DNA of 13,539 nt from an uncultured Porphyromonadaceae bacterium (lineage in GTDB: Bacteria > Bacteroidota > Bacteroidia > Bacteroidales > Muribaculaceae): contig URSD01000052.1 in assembly GCA_900550395.1 (NCBI GenBank), positions 1-13,539 of the forward strand, given 5' to 3'. The notes below the pieces were generated by a model. That model did no database searches and had not been told where the DNA came from. It saw nothing but the letters and a program-made list of their open reading frames with translations. Below are positions 1 through 8,138 of this stretch, one piece after another (the stretch's first letter is position 1; the number at the start of each line of letters is the position of its first letter). A program made the translations under genes and the position numbers.

Positions 1-24
1 GGTAGGAGCGACACAAACGCATCA

Positions 25-124
25 ACCCGCCGGATGGCGGGTTGCACGACGTCCAGATTTATTTGGCAGATTTTCAGAAGTTTTCGCGGCCACCAGAGGT
101 CGTGCAACCCGCCATCCGGCGGGT
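25..124. repeat. REP-like inverted repeat pair (BIME/MITE-like)
   Basis: Positions 25-50 and 99-124 are perfect 26-bp inverted copies separated by 48 nt. Each arm is itself a hairpin (acccgcc, 4-nt loop, ggcgggt) with a short gcacgac tail pointing toward the centre. A palindromic core with a one-sided tail, present as an inverted pair in an intergenic region, is the layout of REP/BIME elements mobilised by RAYT transposases; no transposase is seen here. ATCA occurs just outside both ends (21-24 and 126-129), which may be a target duplication or chance. Neither hairpin is followed by a T-run, so a terminator is unlikely. Confidence 0.7.
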
Positions 125-249
125 AATCAATGATAAATGGGGGTTGTACACCTGCTAATACTTAATAACCAATTATTTACGTTGCTTTACCGGACAACAA
201 TAAAAAAAATATAAATATGTTATTTTTGTTCTTTTTTGTTTTTTTGTTT

Positions 250-310
250 CGATAACACCCTCAGACCACCCCTCGATAACACCCTCAAGCCACCTCTCGA
301 TAACTCATTG
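250..310. repeat. 24-bp tandem repeat, about 2.5 copies
   Basis: The unit starting cgataacaccctca begins at 250 and 274, and a degenerate partial copy (cgataactcattg) begins at 298, giving a regular 24-nt period. Copies one and two differ at a few positions. The repeat lies just after the terminator of the receptor gene and next to a T-rich stretch (about 221-249). No gene is apparent in 1-372; a short reading frame across this repeat looks like chance. Confidence 0.65.
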
Positions 311-311
311 C

Positions 312-346
312 AAAAGAGGCAGGTCCCGCCGTCCGGGGCCTGCCTC
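312..346 (-). terminator. Rho-independent terminator of the TonB receptor gene
   Basis: Arms 316-327 and 335-346 pair over 12 bp, with one C·A mismatch on the minus-strand RNA, around a 7-nt loop. The minus strand continues directly into TTTTG. The hairpin sits 27 bp past the stop codon of the minus-strand receptor gene. Confidence 0.8.
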
Positions 347-372
347 CTGTATTTATGGGAGTCGGATTCGGT

Positions 373-3300
373 TTACTTGAAGATATACTTCACGCCTATC
401 TGCATCTGCCAGCAGTAGCTGTTGTTATAGCTGAAATCGTAGGACTTCGAGTAGTACTCGCCGTTGGCGTTCTTCAGCATCGAGTAGGTGGGCTGGTTCT
501 GGGCGTTCACGCCTTCATATTTGAGCACGCGCAGGTTGTTGGAGGCCTGTTGCGGAACCTTGGGCACACCCCAGCTGCTGTTGAACAGGTTGCCGATGTT
601 CATGATGTCGAAGCTCAGCTGGATGGCGTGCTTGGTCTTGCCGATGTTGAACTCGAACTCCTCCATCAGGCGCAGGTCGAACTGGTGTACCCAGGGTGCG
701 CGGGCGGCGTAGCTCTCGGCATACTGTCCGCGGTGGCTGCTGAGATACTTGTCCTGCTGGATGAAGGCCTCGAAGGCAGTAGCGTCGGCGGGGTCCTTGA
801 AGTTGAGGTTCTCGCCCTTGGCGGGGATGTAGATCAGGTCGTTGTTGATACCGTCGCCGTTCATGTCGTTGCTGTAGCAGAAGCTATAGCCGTTGTTGCT
901 GTAGCCGGTGTAGAAGAGGCTCAGGTTGGTGTTGCGCGCCAGGCCTTTGTACTGGAAGGGGATGGTCCAGGTGGCGCTTGCGATGAGGCGGTCGGGTATC
1001 ACGTATCGTGAACGCTGCACAGTGCCGAAGTTGGGGCCGTCGACGGTGATGTTGCCCTGCCAGGTGCTGACGGGGTCGTTGCCGGGCATGCCGCTGACCT
1101 CCTTGCTCTCGGTGTGCGTATAGGCGAACATAAGGCCAAGGTTGTCGATGGGGCGTGCGTTCATTGTCAGGTTGGCGGTCCAGCCGTGACCCTTATGGGT
1201 ATTGCCAAGGATTACGGCATTTTTGCCATTGATGTACTGATAATCCTTCGAATATTTCAGACGGTTGTCAGGACCTTCGAAATATTCGGGTCCTTTACCG
1301 CCGTTCCACTCCTCGAGAGGCTTGATGTTGATGTTGGTGATTTTGAGCGCGTTGATATGGCGTGTGTACATGAATTCGCCGGTCACGGTGAAGGGGAACT
1401 TCACGGGTACCTGCCAGTCCACGGCCAGGCTGCTCTTCCACACCTGAGGCATGTGGAAGTTGTCGGCCACACCGCTGATTTTGCTACCTGCCACGTGGTC
1501 GTTGTCGGAGATCTGCGTGGGAAGGCCGAGGGTTTCAATCATCTTGTCGACGTCGGTGATAAGGCCGCCCTTGAACTTGTCGAGAATTGCAGCGTTTTCA
1601 GGCATATAGTTGAGGAACTTATCGTAAGCGCTGATGCTGTAGGAATTCTGCACCATGCCGGCATTGGTGGGCATATTGGTGAAGAATACCAAAGGCAGAC
1701 GTCCGGTGAAGATGCCTGTACCGCCGCGGAAGCGGAGGCTGCCGTTCTTGAAGGGGTCCCAGTTGAAACCTACGCGCGGCGACACCTGTAGGCGGGCCGT
1801 CGGCCACTTGCCGGTATCGATGTGCTGTCCGCCGAAGTCCAGGGCGTAGATAGCTTTGTTGCGGGCCAGGTCGCTGTTGTCGAAGAAGAGGTCGTCAAGA
1901 CGTACGCCGTAAGTCAGTTTGAAGTTCTTGGCGATGTTCCATTCGTCCTGGAGATAGAAGCCCAGCTGGTTGAAGGTCACCTGTGCATTGGGGTTCTTTT
2001 CGCCGTTCCAGCCATAGGTGAGGGCGAAAGTCTCCGGAGCCGCACCGTTCAGAAAATCATCTATAGAACGGTAGCGGTAGTAACCCGTGCCGTTACGCAT
2101 ATACGCATTGTTGGCGAACTGATGCTCGTAGCTGATACCGGCCATCAGGCGGTGGCTGCCGAGGGTCCAGTTTACATTGTCGGTCAGGTTTACGATTTTG
2201 TTGTTGACGCCGTTGTTCCATGTGAACAGCTCGTAGCCCGCACTGATGTACGGTTCCCAAATCTGGCCCTCGGTGGCATCGTAGCCGGCCATGATGTCGA
2301 TGAACGGGAACGGACTGGAGTTACTGCCGCGCATGTCTTTGATGGCGGTATAGGTGAAGAGCAACTGATTGCTCAGATTGTCGGTGAAGCGGCTGTTGAA
2401 GTCGGCCGACCACGATGTCACCTTGTTCTCCATCGAGTACATGGAGTTAGCGAACGACATGGACTGCGGGCCTACGCGGTATGTGCCGTTGAGGCGGTAG
2501 GCTGCATCGCTCGAAGCATTGTTAGGAGCATTCCATGCCAGGTTCTTGGTGTGGTTGAAGCGCAGGGCAACTTTGTGGCGGTCGTTGATATTCCAGTCCA
2601 GACGCACCAGGAACTTATTGTTGCTCTCGTCGCCGGGGAAGCTTGTATAGCTGCCGGTATCGTAACCGTACTTGTCGCGCAGATGCTTTGCCACACGATC
2701 CATGTCGCTGGCGAGCGTACGCGATACCATACCGTCAACTGCCTCATCGGCCGACTGGCGCGCACGGTATTTAATCACCTGACCCGGTGTCGTCTCGTGC
2801 TCGTAGTTGGCAAAGAAGAAGAGCTTGTTCTTGATGATGGGACCGCCCACGGTGAAGCCGTAGATGGTTTTGCTCTCGTCGGCACGGCCGCCGAGGTCCT
2901 CACCGTTGATGCGGTTGCCGCGCAGGTCCTGGTTGGTATAATATACGTAGGCGCTGCCCTTGAACTGGTTGGTACCCGACTTGGTGATGGCGTTCACACC
3001 GCCGCCGATGAAGTTGGTCTGGCGCACGTCGAAAGGAGCCACCACAACCTGCATTTCCTCAAGAGCGTCCATCGAGATGGGGCTGCCGCCGCCGGGGAGA
3101 TTCTCGGTAAGGCCGAAGTTGTTGTTGAAGTTGGCGCCGTCGATGGTGAAGTTGCTCGAACGTCCGTCGCCGCCGGCGAAGCTCATGCCGTTGGCGTAGG
3201 GCGACAGGCGCGCGATGTCCTCGATGCTGCGGCTTACGGTCGGGATGCTCAGAATCTGGGCGTTGGAGATGTTGGTGGTGGCGCCGGTCTTCTCCGTCTG

Positions 3301-3699
3301 GAACTTGCTGGCGCGGCCCTTAACAACAATTTCGCCGAGCTCTGTAGAACCCGGCGTCAGATATACATTCAGCTCCTCGATTTCACCGAGCTGAAGCATG
3401 ATGTCCTCGAACGACACCGGCTGCATGCCCACATACGATACGCGCACCGTGTACGGGCCGCCGACGCGCATACCCTGGATACTATAACGGCCATCAACAT
3501 TGCTGATGGCCGTGTAGCGGGTACCCGAAGGCTCGTGGATTGCCACGATTGAAGCGCCGATGATGGGTTCTTTGTTGTCTTCCGTAATCTGGCCTGCCAT
3601 TGAGGCCGTTGTCACCTGTGCTACGGAAGGAAGCACGAATAAGACGGCCGCCAGAGCCATGATTGCTCTGAGAACCGTCTGCCTAAAACGTTGTAACAT
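373..3699 (-). CDS. TonB-dependent outer-membrane receptor, Oar-like
   Basis: 1108 residues. A signal peptide ends near residue 28 (LPSVAQ). A carboxypeptidase-D-regulatory/CNA-B-like beta-sandwich follows (about 33-115), then a short EIVVKGR stretch (about 123-129) where Bacteroidota receptors carry the TonB box. Next come a plug domain (about 135-240, with FTIDGANFNNNFG and FIGGGVNAITKSGTNQFKGSA) and a beta-barrel to the end, closing in an aromatic strand (IGVKYIF). The plug-to-barrel motifs and the late NGDGINNDLIYIP loop are typical of the Oar branch. Such proteins sit in the outer membrane and use TonB/ExbBD energy for transport. The substrate cannot be read from the sequence, and no SusD partner is adjacent, so a Sus-type glycan importer is not supported. 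The gene has its own promoter and terminator. Start chosen because it opens directly into the signal peptide. Confidence 0.93.
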   Translation of the reverse strand: MLQRFRQTVLRAIMALAAVLFVLPSVAQVTTASMAGQITEDNKEPIIGASIVAIHEPSGTRYTAISNVDGRYSIQGMRVGGPYTVRVSYVGMQPVSFEDIMLQLGEIEELNVYLTPGSTELGEIVVKGRASKFQTEKTGATTNISNAQILSIPTVSRSIEDIARLSPYANGMSFAGGDGRSSNFTIDGANFNNNFGLTENLPGGGSPISMDALEEMQVVVAPFDVRQTNFIGGGVNAITKSGTNQFKGSAYVYYTNQDLRGNRINGEDLGGRADESKTIYGFTVGGPIIKNKLFFFANYEHETTPGQVIKYRARQSADEAVDGMVSRTLASDMDRVAKHLRDKYGYDTGSYTSFPGDESNNKFLVRLDWNINDRHKVALRFNHTKNLAWNAPNNASSDAAYRLNGTYRVGPQSMSFANSMYSMENKVTSWSADFNSRFTDNLSNQLLFTYTAIKDMRGSNSSPFPFIDIMAGYDATEGQIWEPYISAGYELFTWNNGVNNKIVNLTDNVNWTLGSHRLMAGISYEHQFANNAYMRNGTGYYRYRSIDDFLNGAAPETFALTYGWNGEKNPNAQVTFNQLGFYLQDEWNIAKNFKLTYGVRLDDLFFDNSDLARNKAIYALDFGGQHIDTGKWPTARLQVSPRVGFNWDPFKNGSLRFRGGTGIFTGRLPLVFFTNMPTNAGMVQNSYSISAYDKFLNYMPENAAILDKFKGGLITDVDKMIETLGLPTQISDNDHVAGSKISGVADNFHMPQVWKSSLAVDWQVPVKFPFTVTGEFMYTRHINALKITNINIKPLEEWNGGKGPEYFEGPDNRLKYSKDYQYINGKNAVILGNTHKGHGWTANLTMNARPIDNLGLMFAYTHTESKEVSGMPGNDPVSTWQGNITVDGPNFGTVQRSRYVIPDRLIASATWTIPFQYKGLARNTNLSLFYTGYSNNGYSFCYSNDMNGDGINNDLIYIPAKGENLNFKDPADATAFEAFIQQDKYLSSHRGQYAESYAARAPWVHQFDLRLMEEFEFNIGKTKHAIQLSFDIMNIGNLFNSSWGVPKVPQQASNNLRVLKYEGVNAQNQPTYSMLKNANGEYYSKSYDFSYNNSYCWQMQIGVKYIFK

Positions 3700-3733
3700 A
3701 GCGTTATTAGAAATTAGTAATGAATTGGTACCG

Positions 3734-3767
3734 CAAAGGTAAGCCTAAAAATGTTAATTTGTATCAA
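3734..3767 (-). promoter_or_regulatory. Promoter of the TonB receptor gene
   Basis: On the minus strand TACCTTTG (3741-3734) matches the Bacteroidota -7 consensus TAnnTTTG. A TTG lies 23 nt upstream (3767-3765), a little farther than the usual -33 spacing. The leader to the ATG at 3699 would be about 30 nt, with no clear Shine-Dalgarno sequence. Confidence 0.65.
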
Positions 3768-3822
3768 TAAACATGTTACAAAATTGTGAAAACTTTTAAA
3801 GAACATTATTTTTCAGCATAAA

Positions 3823-3859
3823 TTCAGCCACCCGGAGGAATGCCTGCCGGGTGGCTGAA
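3823..3859 (-). terminator. Terminator-like hairpin after the lamin-tail gene
   Basis: Arms 3823-3835 and 3847-3859 form a perfect 13-bp stem (ttcagccacccgg) with an 11-nt loop, 14 bp beyond the stop codon of the minus-strand gene. The following T-tract is weak (TTTATG), so it may act as an mRNA 3' end stabiliser as much as a terminator. Confidence 0.65.
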
Positions 3860-3873
3860 AGTCACTTACGTAT

Positions 3874-5691
3874 TCAATATGTCACTTTTGTGGCCTTCCC
3901 GTCCTGTACGCGGATATAGAGAGCGCCGGCCGCAGGATGCTCCTCGCCGATACCCTGAAGATTATAGTAACGTGCCGGGCCGTTGCCGTCGGCCGTCACA
4001 TCGCTGATGCCGGCGCCGGCGTTTTTCACCTCAACCTCGGCAGAGACAAGCGTCTTCAGGCCGCCCGAGAGACCCTGCACGGTATAGTAGCACGGCGTGC
4101 CGGCGGGGATGCCCTCGACGCGCGCCGACGTCGTGCCGCGCTCCAACACCATCTGTTTCACCGGACGCTTCACGGCGCACGTGGCGGCCAGAGTGTGCGT
4201 GCCGTAGCCCTCGCAGTAGTCTTTCGGATATTCATCCCACTCCGCCGCGTTGAACTTGTCCGAAGGCTCGTAGCTCGTGGCCTTGCGGTAGAACGTCCTG
4301 TCCTGACCCCAGTTACCGCTGACCTCGTCGTTGACGTCGCAGCTCTCATAGCCCAGGATGTCGACAAGATGTCCGTCGGGAGCAAAAAGGCCGATGGCAT
4401 CATCGCCCGTGAAAGTCATGATGTTGGCGTAGCCGCCGTCGCTGAAGCCTATCGTGGCGTCGGCGATGTCGCGCAGCGCGCCGTACTGCGCGTTGCATAC
4501 CGTGTAAGTGCCTCCGGCAGCAATCTTGGCGCCATCCGCAAAGTGATACTCGCCGAAGTCCATCGCCCCGGAAGCGTTGCTCTCCATGCGCAGGCAGTAA
4601 CCGGCAAGGCTCACCTCGTGACCTGTGCCGTTGAAGATCTCCACGGCGCGGTTGTTGCTCGAGCCCTCTATATATTTGGTGAACATCAGGTCGGAGCTCA
4701 CCGGCGTTCCCTCCTCCTTGGTGTAGACGTCAAGCACGATGTTTTCCAGGCAGGCCACGCGGCTCCAGCGGGCCGTGAAAGCTGTCTCCTCCACATCCGT
4801 CGCAGCCTCGGCCACCGGAGCGTACACCTTGGCCTTGCCGCGGAGCACCACCGTGCGCTCCGCATCGCCGCATCTCAGCGTCATGGTCTGCTCGGCCACG
4901 CCTGCACGCAGCGGGTCGAAGCTGATACGCAGTTCGCCGCCGCGGCGGGCGTCCCAGGCGGCCTTCTCCACTGCGAAAGCCGCATCCTCCGGCAGCGTAA
5001 CGGCAATATCCTCGCCGCAACCCGTACCTTCCACCTTGAGCACATGCACCTCGCTCTCGTCGCCGCCCATGATGTCGGCAAAACGCATATAGCCCGCCGA
5101 CGTCCACAGTTTAGGCGCGGCCGGCGTCTCCACCAGCTCCAGCACCGACACATCGGCCAGAAACCAGCGATCCACCTTGCCCTCGGCCGTCATCGTCGCC
5201 GTAAAGCGTATGCGGCTGCCGTCGGCAACGTTCGTGAACGTAAGCTCGAACGGCTCGGCGCTGCGGTCCGACACATTGCCGGAATTCTCTATCTCCACAT
5301 CCTGCACCGACTCATTGTCGCCGTCCACGCTCACATGCACCGTCACATGGTCGTCCTGGTGGTCCCAGCGCTGGGCACGAAAACGAACGACCACGGTTGA
5401 AGCCGTGGTCGCAGAAAAATCAAGCGCGGGAGTCACCGCATAACCGCCATGCTTGGTCTTGGCGTTGAACTTTATCGCCCTCTCGCTCTGGTAGGCCTGC
5501 TGCGTCTGCCAGCCCGCATTGTCCGCAAGCTCGTCCGCCTCAAAATAATTCGACTCCGCAAAATATCCGCCCTGGATAACGCTGCTCGTCGACTTTGCAA
5601 AACTCTCCTGAAGCACAGGCACAAGCTCACTCGCGCCGACAGTCATCGAGGAAATGACAGCCAGCGAGAAACTAATCAATAATTTCTTCAT
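3874..5691 (-). CDS. Secreted multidomain protein with lamin-tail domain
   Basis: 605 residues with a signal peptide (MKKLLISFSLAVISSMTVGA). Visible parts in order: a jelly-roll-like beta-sandwich (about 22-187); an Ig-like sandwich of the kind common in Bacteroidales surface proteins (about 194-288, ending VVLRGKAKVY); the first half of an FN3-like domain (about 291-325, AATDVEETAFTARWS...ENIVLDVYTK); a lamin-tail domain (about 331-450, with FTKYIEG...NRAVEIFNG, LAGYCLRM, and DAIGLFAPDGHLVDILG); the second half of the FN3-like domain (about 510-556); and a short C-terminal tail (about 574-605, RYYNLQG...GALYIRVQDGKATKV). The lamin-tail domain in bacteria occurs in extracytoplasmic proteins, often beside nucleases or phosphodiesterases, but none is attached here. 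No catalytic motif was found, so binding or a structural surface role is the likely job. The tail resembles secretion/sorting tails of Bacteroidota, unproven here. Exact function unknown. Confidence 0.85.
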   Translation of the reverse strand: MKKLLISFSLAVISSMTVGASELVPVLQESFAKSTSSVIQGGYFAESNYFEADELADNAGWQTQQAYQSERAIKFNAKTKHGGYAVTPALDFSATTASTVVVRFRAQRWDHQDDHVTVHVSVDGDNESVQDVEIENSGNVSDRSAEPFELTFTNVADGSRIRFTATMTAEGKVDRWFLADVSVLELVETPAAPKLWTSAGYMRFADIMGGDESEVHVLKVEGTGCGEDIAVTLPEDAAFAVEKAAWDARRGGELRISFDPLRAGVAEQTMTLRCGDAERTVVLRGKAKVYAPVAEAATDVEETAFTARWSRVACLENIVLDVYTKEEGTPVSSDLMFTKYIEGSSNNRAVEIFNGTGHEVSLAGYCLRMESNASGAMDFGEYHFADGAKIAAGGTYTVCNAQYGALRDIADATIGFSDGGYANIMTFTGDDAIGLFAPDGHLVDILGYESCDVNDEVSGNWGQDRTFYRKATSYEPSDKFNAAEWDEYPKDYCEGYGTHTLAATCAVKRPVKQMVLERGTTSARVEGIPAGTPCYYTVQGLSGGLKTLVSAEVEVKNAGAGISDVTADGNGPARYYNLQGIGEEHPAAGALYIRVQDGKATKVTY

Positions 5692-5722
5692 TGGGGATTG
5701 GTTTATTTGAAAAATATGGCCG

Positions 5723-5730
5723 CAAAGTTA
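5723..5730 (-). promoter_or_regulatory. -7 promoter box of the lamin-tail gene
   Basis: TAACTTTG on the minus strand is an exact TAnnTTTG match, 31 nt before the ATG. No TTTG/TTG box occurs at the usual 19-23 nt upstream spacing. Confidence 0.6.
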
Positions 5731-5839
5731 CAGAAATCTTTTAATTTTCCCCACATCGCCAAATATTAAAAAGAGTTAAAATATCCCATATATGTTTTGT
5801 GCCACTAAGAATTAAATAAGTGCTTCTTCAAAATATTGC

Positions 5840-5847
5840 TAACTTTG
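5840..5847 (+). promoter_or_regulatory. -7 promoter box of the GH97 gene
   Basis: TAACTTTG is an exact TAnnTTTG match, 78 nt before the ATG at 5926, which implies a leader of roughly 70 nt. No -33 TTTG is seen at standard spacing. Together with the box at 5723-5730 it makes this a divergent promoter region with about 110 bp between the two boxes. Confidence 0.6.
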
Positions 5848-5925
5848 CAGCTATAAAAGCAAGGACTCAAAGAGCCTGAAGTGTAGAGAGCAACATATCA
5901 CCAATCAACCTATCTTCGTCTTTCA

Positions 5926-8028
5926 ATGAAAAAAACATTGATTCTGTCCGTTATGGCCACAGCCATGCTGCATATGGCTGCTGCCGACATCATGTCGCCC
6001 GGCGGCAGCCTGCGCCTGGAGGTGCTGACCGATGCCGACGGAACTCCGGTTTATACCCTGGACTATAAAGGGAAACCGATTATAACCAAAAGCACACTTG
6101 GCCTGGCTGCCAAAGAAACAGAGTTCGCAAAGGGATTCCACATCACCGGCACCGACACTGTCACCATCGACAGATTCTGGGAGCCGGTATGGGGAGAATA
6201 TTCCCGGATACGCGATCATTTCCGGGAACTGGCCGTGCATCTTGAGGCTCAGAATCCACGGCGCGTCATGACTGTACGCTTCCGTCTCTTTGACGATGGT
6301 CTTGGATTCCGTTACGAGTTGCCCGCACAGGATGGTCCCAATTATCTCACCGTCGACAACGAACTCACGGAGTTCAACTATACCGGCGACCACAAGCTTT
6401 TCTGCATCCCCGGAGATTACGACACCGACGAATACCTTTGGTCGGAAACGACATTTTCCGATCTTCCCGCCGCCCTACAGAAATACGGCAGACATTCCGA
6501 GGGACAGCGCACCGCCACGACCACCATACAGACACCCTTGCTCATCAAGACGGCCGACGGTGTGTATATCAGCGCCCACGAGGCAGCTCTCTCCGGCTAT
6601 CCCGCAATGCTGCTCGATGTGCAGCCCGACAGTTTTTCTATGAAATCACACCTCGTGCCCGACCGTCTCGGCGTCTGCGCCTATCTCCAGCTGCCGTTCA
6701 ACACGCCCTGGCGCACGCTTATCGTGAGCTACGACGCGCGCGACATTCTGTCGTCTCAGCTCATACTCAACCTCAATGAGCCGTGCCGGATTGAGGACAC
6801 CTCATGGATAAAACCGATGAAATTCATCGGCGTATGGTGGGAAATGTTTACCGGTAACGTGAAATCCTGGGCTTACTCCGACGACACACTTGCGAAACCC
6901 GGCATAACCGACTATACAGGCCTCAAGCCCAACGGTCACCATCCTGCAAACACGGACAATGTCCGTAAATACATAGATTTCGCAGCACGCCACGGCATCG
7001 ACGGTGTCCTCGTGGAGGGATGGAACGAGGGATGGGAGGACTGGGCAGGCTATCGCAAGAACCGCCAGTTCCTTTTCGACAAACCATACCCCGATTTCGA
7101 TGTAGCCGCGCTCCGCGACTATGCCCGGGAGAAAGGCGTCAAACTCATCATGCACCATGAAACCGCCGCAAACGCCGCCGATTACGAACTTCAGCTCGAC
7201 CGCGCGTTCAGATTCATGAAGGACAACAACTACGACGCCGTCAAAACAGGCTACGTCGGAGCCATTATTCCTCGCTCCGAGCACCACACGTCGCAATGGA
7301 TGGTGGACCACGTCCGGCACGTCATCGAACGTGCCGCCGATTACAGGATTATGGTCGACAGCCACGAAGCACCGCGTCCTACGGGACTGTGCCGTACCTA
7401 TCCCAACTGGCTTGCCCAGGAATCGGCCCGCGGAGGCGAATTTGAATCATTCGGCGGAAACCCGCCGTCCCACACTTGCATCCTGCCCTTCACACGCCTT
7501 AAGGGAGGCCCTATGGATTACACCCCCGGCCTCTTTGAGACAAAACTGAGCTACTACGGCGAAGGCAAGGACTCTCAGGCAGGAACCACCCTCGCAAGGC
7601 AGCTCGCCCTCTATCTCACGATGCCCTCCCCCATGCAGATGGCATGCGACCTTCCAGAAAACTACGAGCGATTCCCCGACGCATTCCAGTTCATCAAGGA
7701 CGTACCCGTCGACTGGGCCGACTCGCGCTATCTTGAGGCTGAACCAAACGAATACATCACGGTGGCACGCCTTGACAAGAACTCGGACAATTGGTATGTC
7801 GGAGCCATCACCGACGAGAATCCAAGAACAGCCCTGATTGACCTCAGCTTCCTGCCTCGCGGCAAAAAATATGAGGCGACCATCTATGAAGACACTCCCG
7901 ACGCCCATTGGAAAGACAATCCTCAGGCCTACAGGATAAGAAAAATCAAGGTGAAACACGGAATGAAACTCCGCCAGCCTCTCTCCGCAGGGGGTGGAGC
8001 CGCAATACAGATTGTACCCGTTCAGTGA
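5926..8028 (+). CDS. Glycoside hydrolase family 97, probable inverting alpha-glucosidase (SusB-like)
   Basis: 700 residues, close to SusB of Bacteroides thetaiotaomicron (738). A signal peptide (MKKTLILSVMATAMLHMAAA) suggests a periplasmic or envelope enzyme. GH97 architecture is visible: an N-terminal beta-sandwich (about 22-285, including the calcium-associated DYDTDEY near 164-170), a (beta/alpha)8 barrel (about 300-565, from PMKFIGVWWEM) and a C-terminal beta domain. The glutamates used by inverting members line up at a constant offset with my recollection of SusB numbering: E412 (HHET) and E481 (HEAPRPTG) as base pair, E499 and E505 (ESARGGEFE) as calcium ligand and general acid. The barrel segment AVKTGYVG lacks the aspartate nucleophile of retaining alpha-galactosidases. 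Release of glucose from alpha-glucans or maltooligosaccharides is the expected reaction. Neighbours include no SusC/SusD pair, so it appears to be an orphan GH97 with its own promoter. Confidence 0.93.
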   Translation: MKKTLILSVMATAMLHMAAADIMSPGGSLRLEVLTDADGTPVYTLDYKGKPIITKSTLGLAAKETEFAKGFHITGTDTVTIDRFWEPVWGEYSRIRDHFRELAVHLEAQNPRRVMTVRFRLFDDGLGFRYELPAQDGPNYLTVDNELTEFNYTGDHKLFCIPGDYDTDEYLWSETTFSDLPAALQKYGRHSEGQRTATTTIQTPLLIKTADGVYISAHEAALSGYPAMLLDVQPDSFSMKSHLVPDRLGVCAYLQLPFNTPWRTLIVSYDARDILSSQLILNLNEPCRIEDTSWIKPMKFIGVWWEMFTGNVKSWAYSDDTLAKPGITDYTGLKPNGHHPANTDNVRKYIDFAARHGIDGVLVEGWNEGWEDWAGYRKNRQFLFDKPYPDFDVAALRDYAREKGVKLIMHHETAANAADYELQLDRAFRFMKDNNYDAVKTGYVGAIIPRSEHHTSQWMVDHVRHVIERAADYRIMVDSHEAPRPTGLCRTYPNWLAQESARGGEFESFGGNPPSHTCILPFTRLKGGPMDYTPGLFETKLSYYGEGKDSQAGTTLARQLALYLTMPSPMQMACDLPENYERFPDAFQFIKDVPVDWADSRYLEAEPNEYITVARLDKNSDNWYVGAITDENPRTALIDLSFLPRGKKYEATIYEDTPDAHWKDNPQAYRIRKIKVKHGMKLRQPLSAGGGAAIQIVPVQ

Positions 8029-8067
8029 CACGCCTGCTCTCCCAGGCCCAACCCGCGGCAAAATAGA

Positions 8068-8099
8068 TTTGCACTTCTGAGCATAAAAGTGTAATTTTG
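8068..8099 (+). promoter_or_regulatory. Promoter of the ferritin gene
   Basis: TTTG (8068-8071), exactly 20 nt, then TAATTTTG (8092-8099): a full match to the Bacteroidota -33/-7 promoter. The -7 box ends 39 nt before the ATG at 8139. The in-frame TTG at 8097 lies inside the -7 box, which rules it out as the translation start. Confidence 0.8.
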
Positions 8100-8138
8100 C
8101 TCGAAAATAACAACCAACCACATTTAATACATAACCTT

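Noticed and set aside
25..42. Terminator of a gene to the left of the window
   Set aside because: The hairpin has no T-run and is duplicated as an inverted copy at 99-124, which fits a repeat element better.
236..418. Small plus-strand ORF across the 24-bp repeats
   Set aside because: It encodes only the repeat (LDNTLKPP-like) and then runs through the terminator and antisense receptor sequence. No start context supports it.
1822..3552. Long plus-strand reading frame (576 codons) opposite the TonB receptor gene
   Set aside because: It is fully antisense to a clear receptor, has no recognisable domain or signal peptide, and its valine/alanine/glycine-rich composition is typical of a reverse-frame shadow in GC-rich DNA.
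3937..5400. Plus-strand reading frame of 487 codons opposite the lamin-tail gene
   Set aside because: His/Arg/Ala-rich composition without domains; the minus-strand gene has a signal peptide, domains, promoter and hairpin.
373..8028. Polysaccharide utilisation locus
   Set aside because: There is a TonB receptor and a glycosidase, but no SusD, no regulator, separate promoters and an Oar-like receptor, not a SusC type.
5926..8028. Retaining alpha-galactosidase subtype of GH97
   Set aside because: The barrel segment reads AVKTGYVG without the aspartate nucleophile, while both base glutamates of inverting members are present.
8097..8138. Upstream TTG start extending the ferritin by 14 residues
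   Set aside because: The TTG lies inside the -7 promoter box, and the ATG at 8139 gives exact ferritin numbering for all iron ligands.
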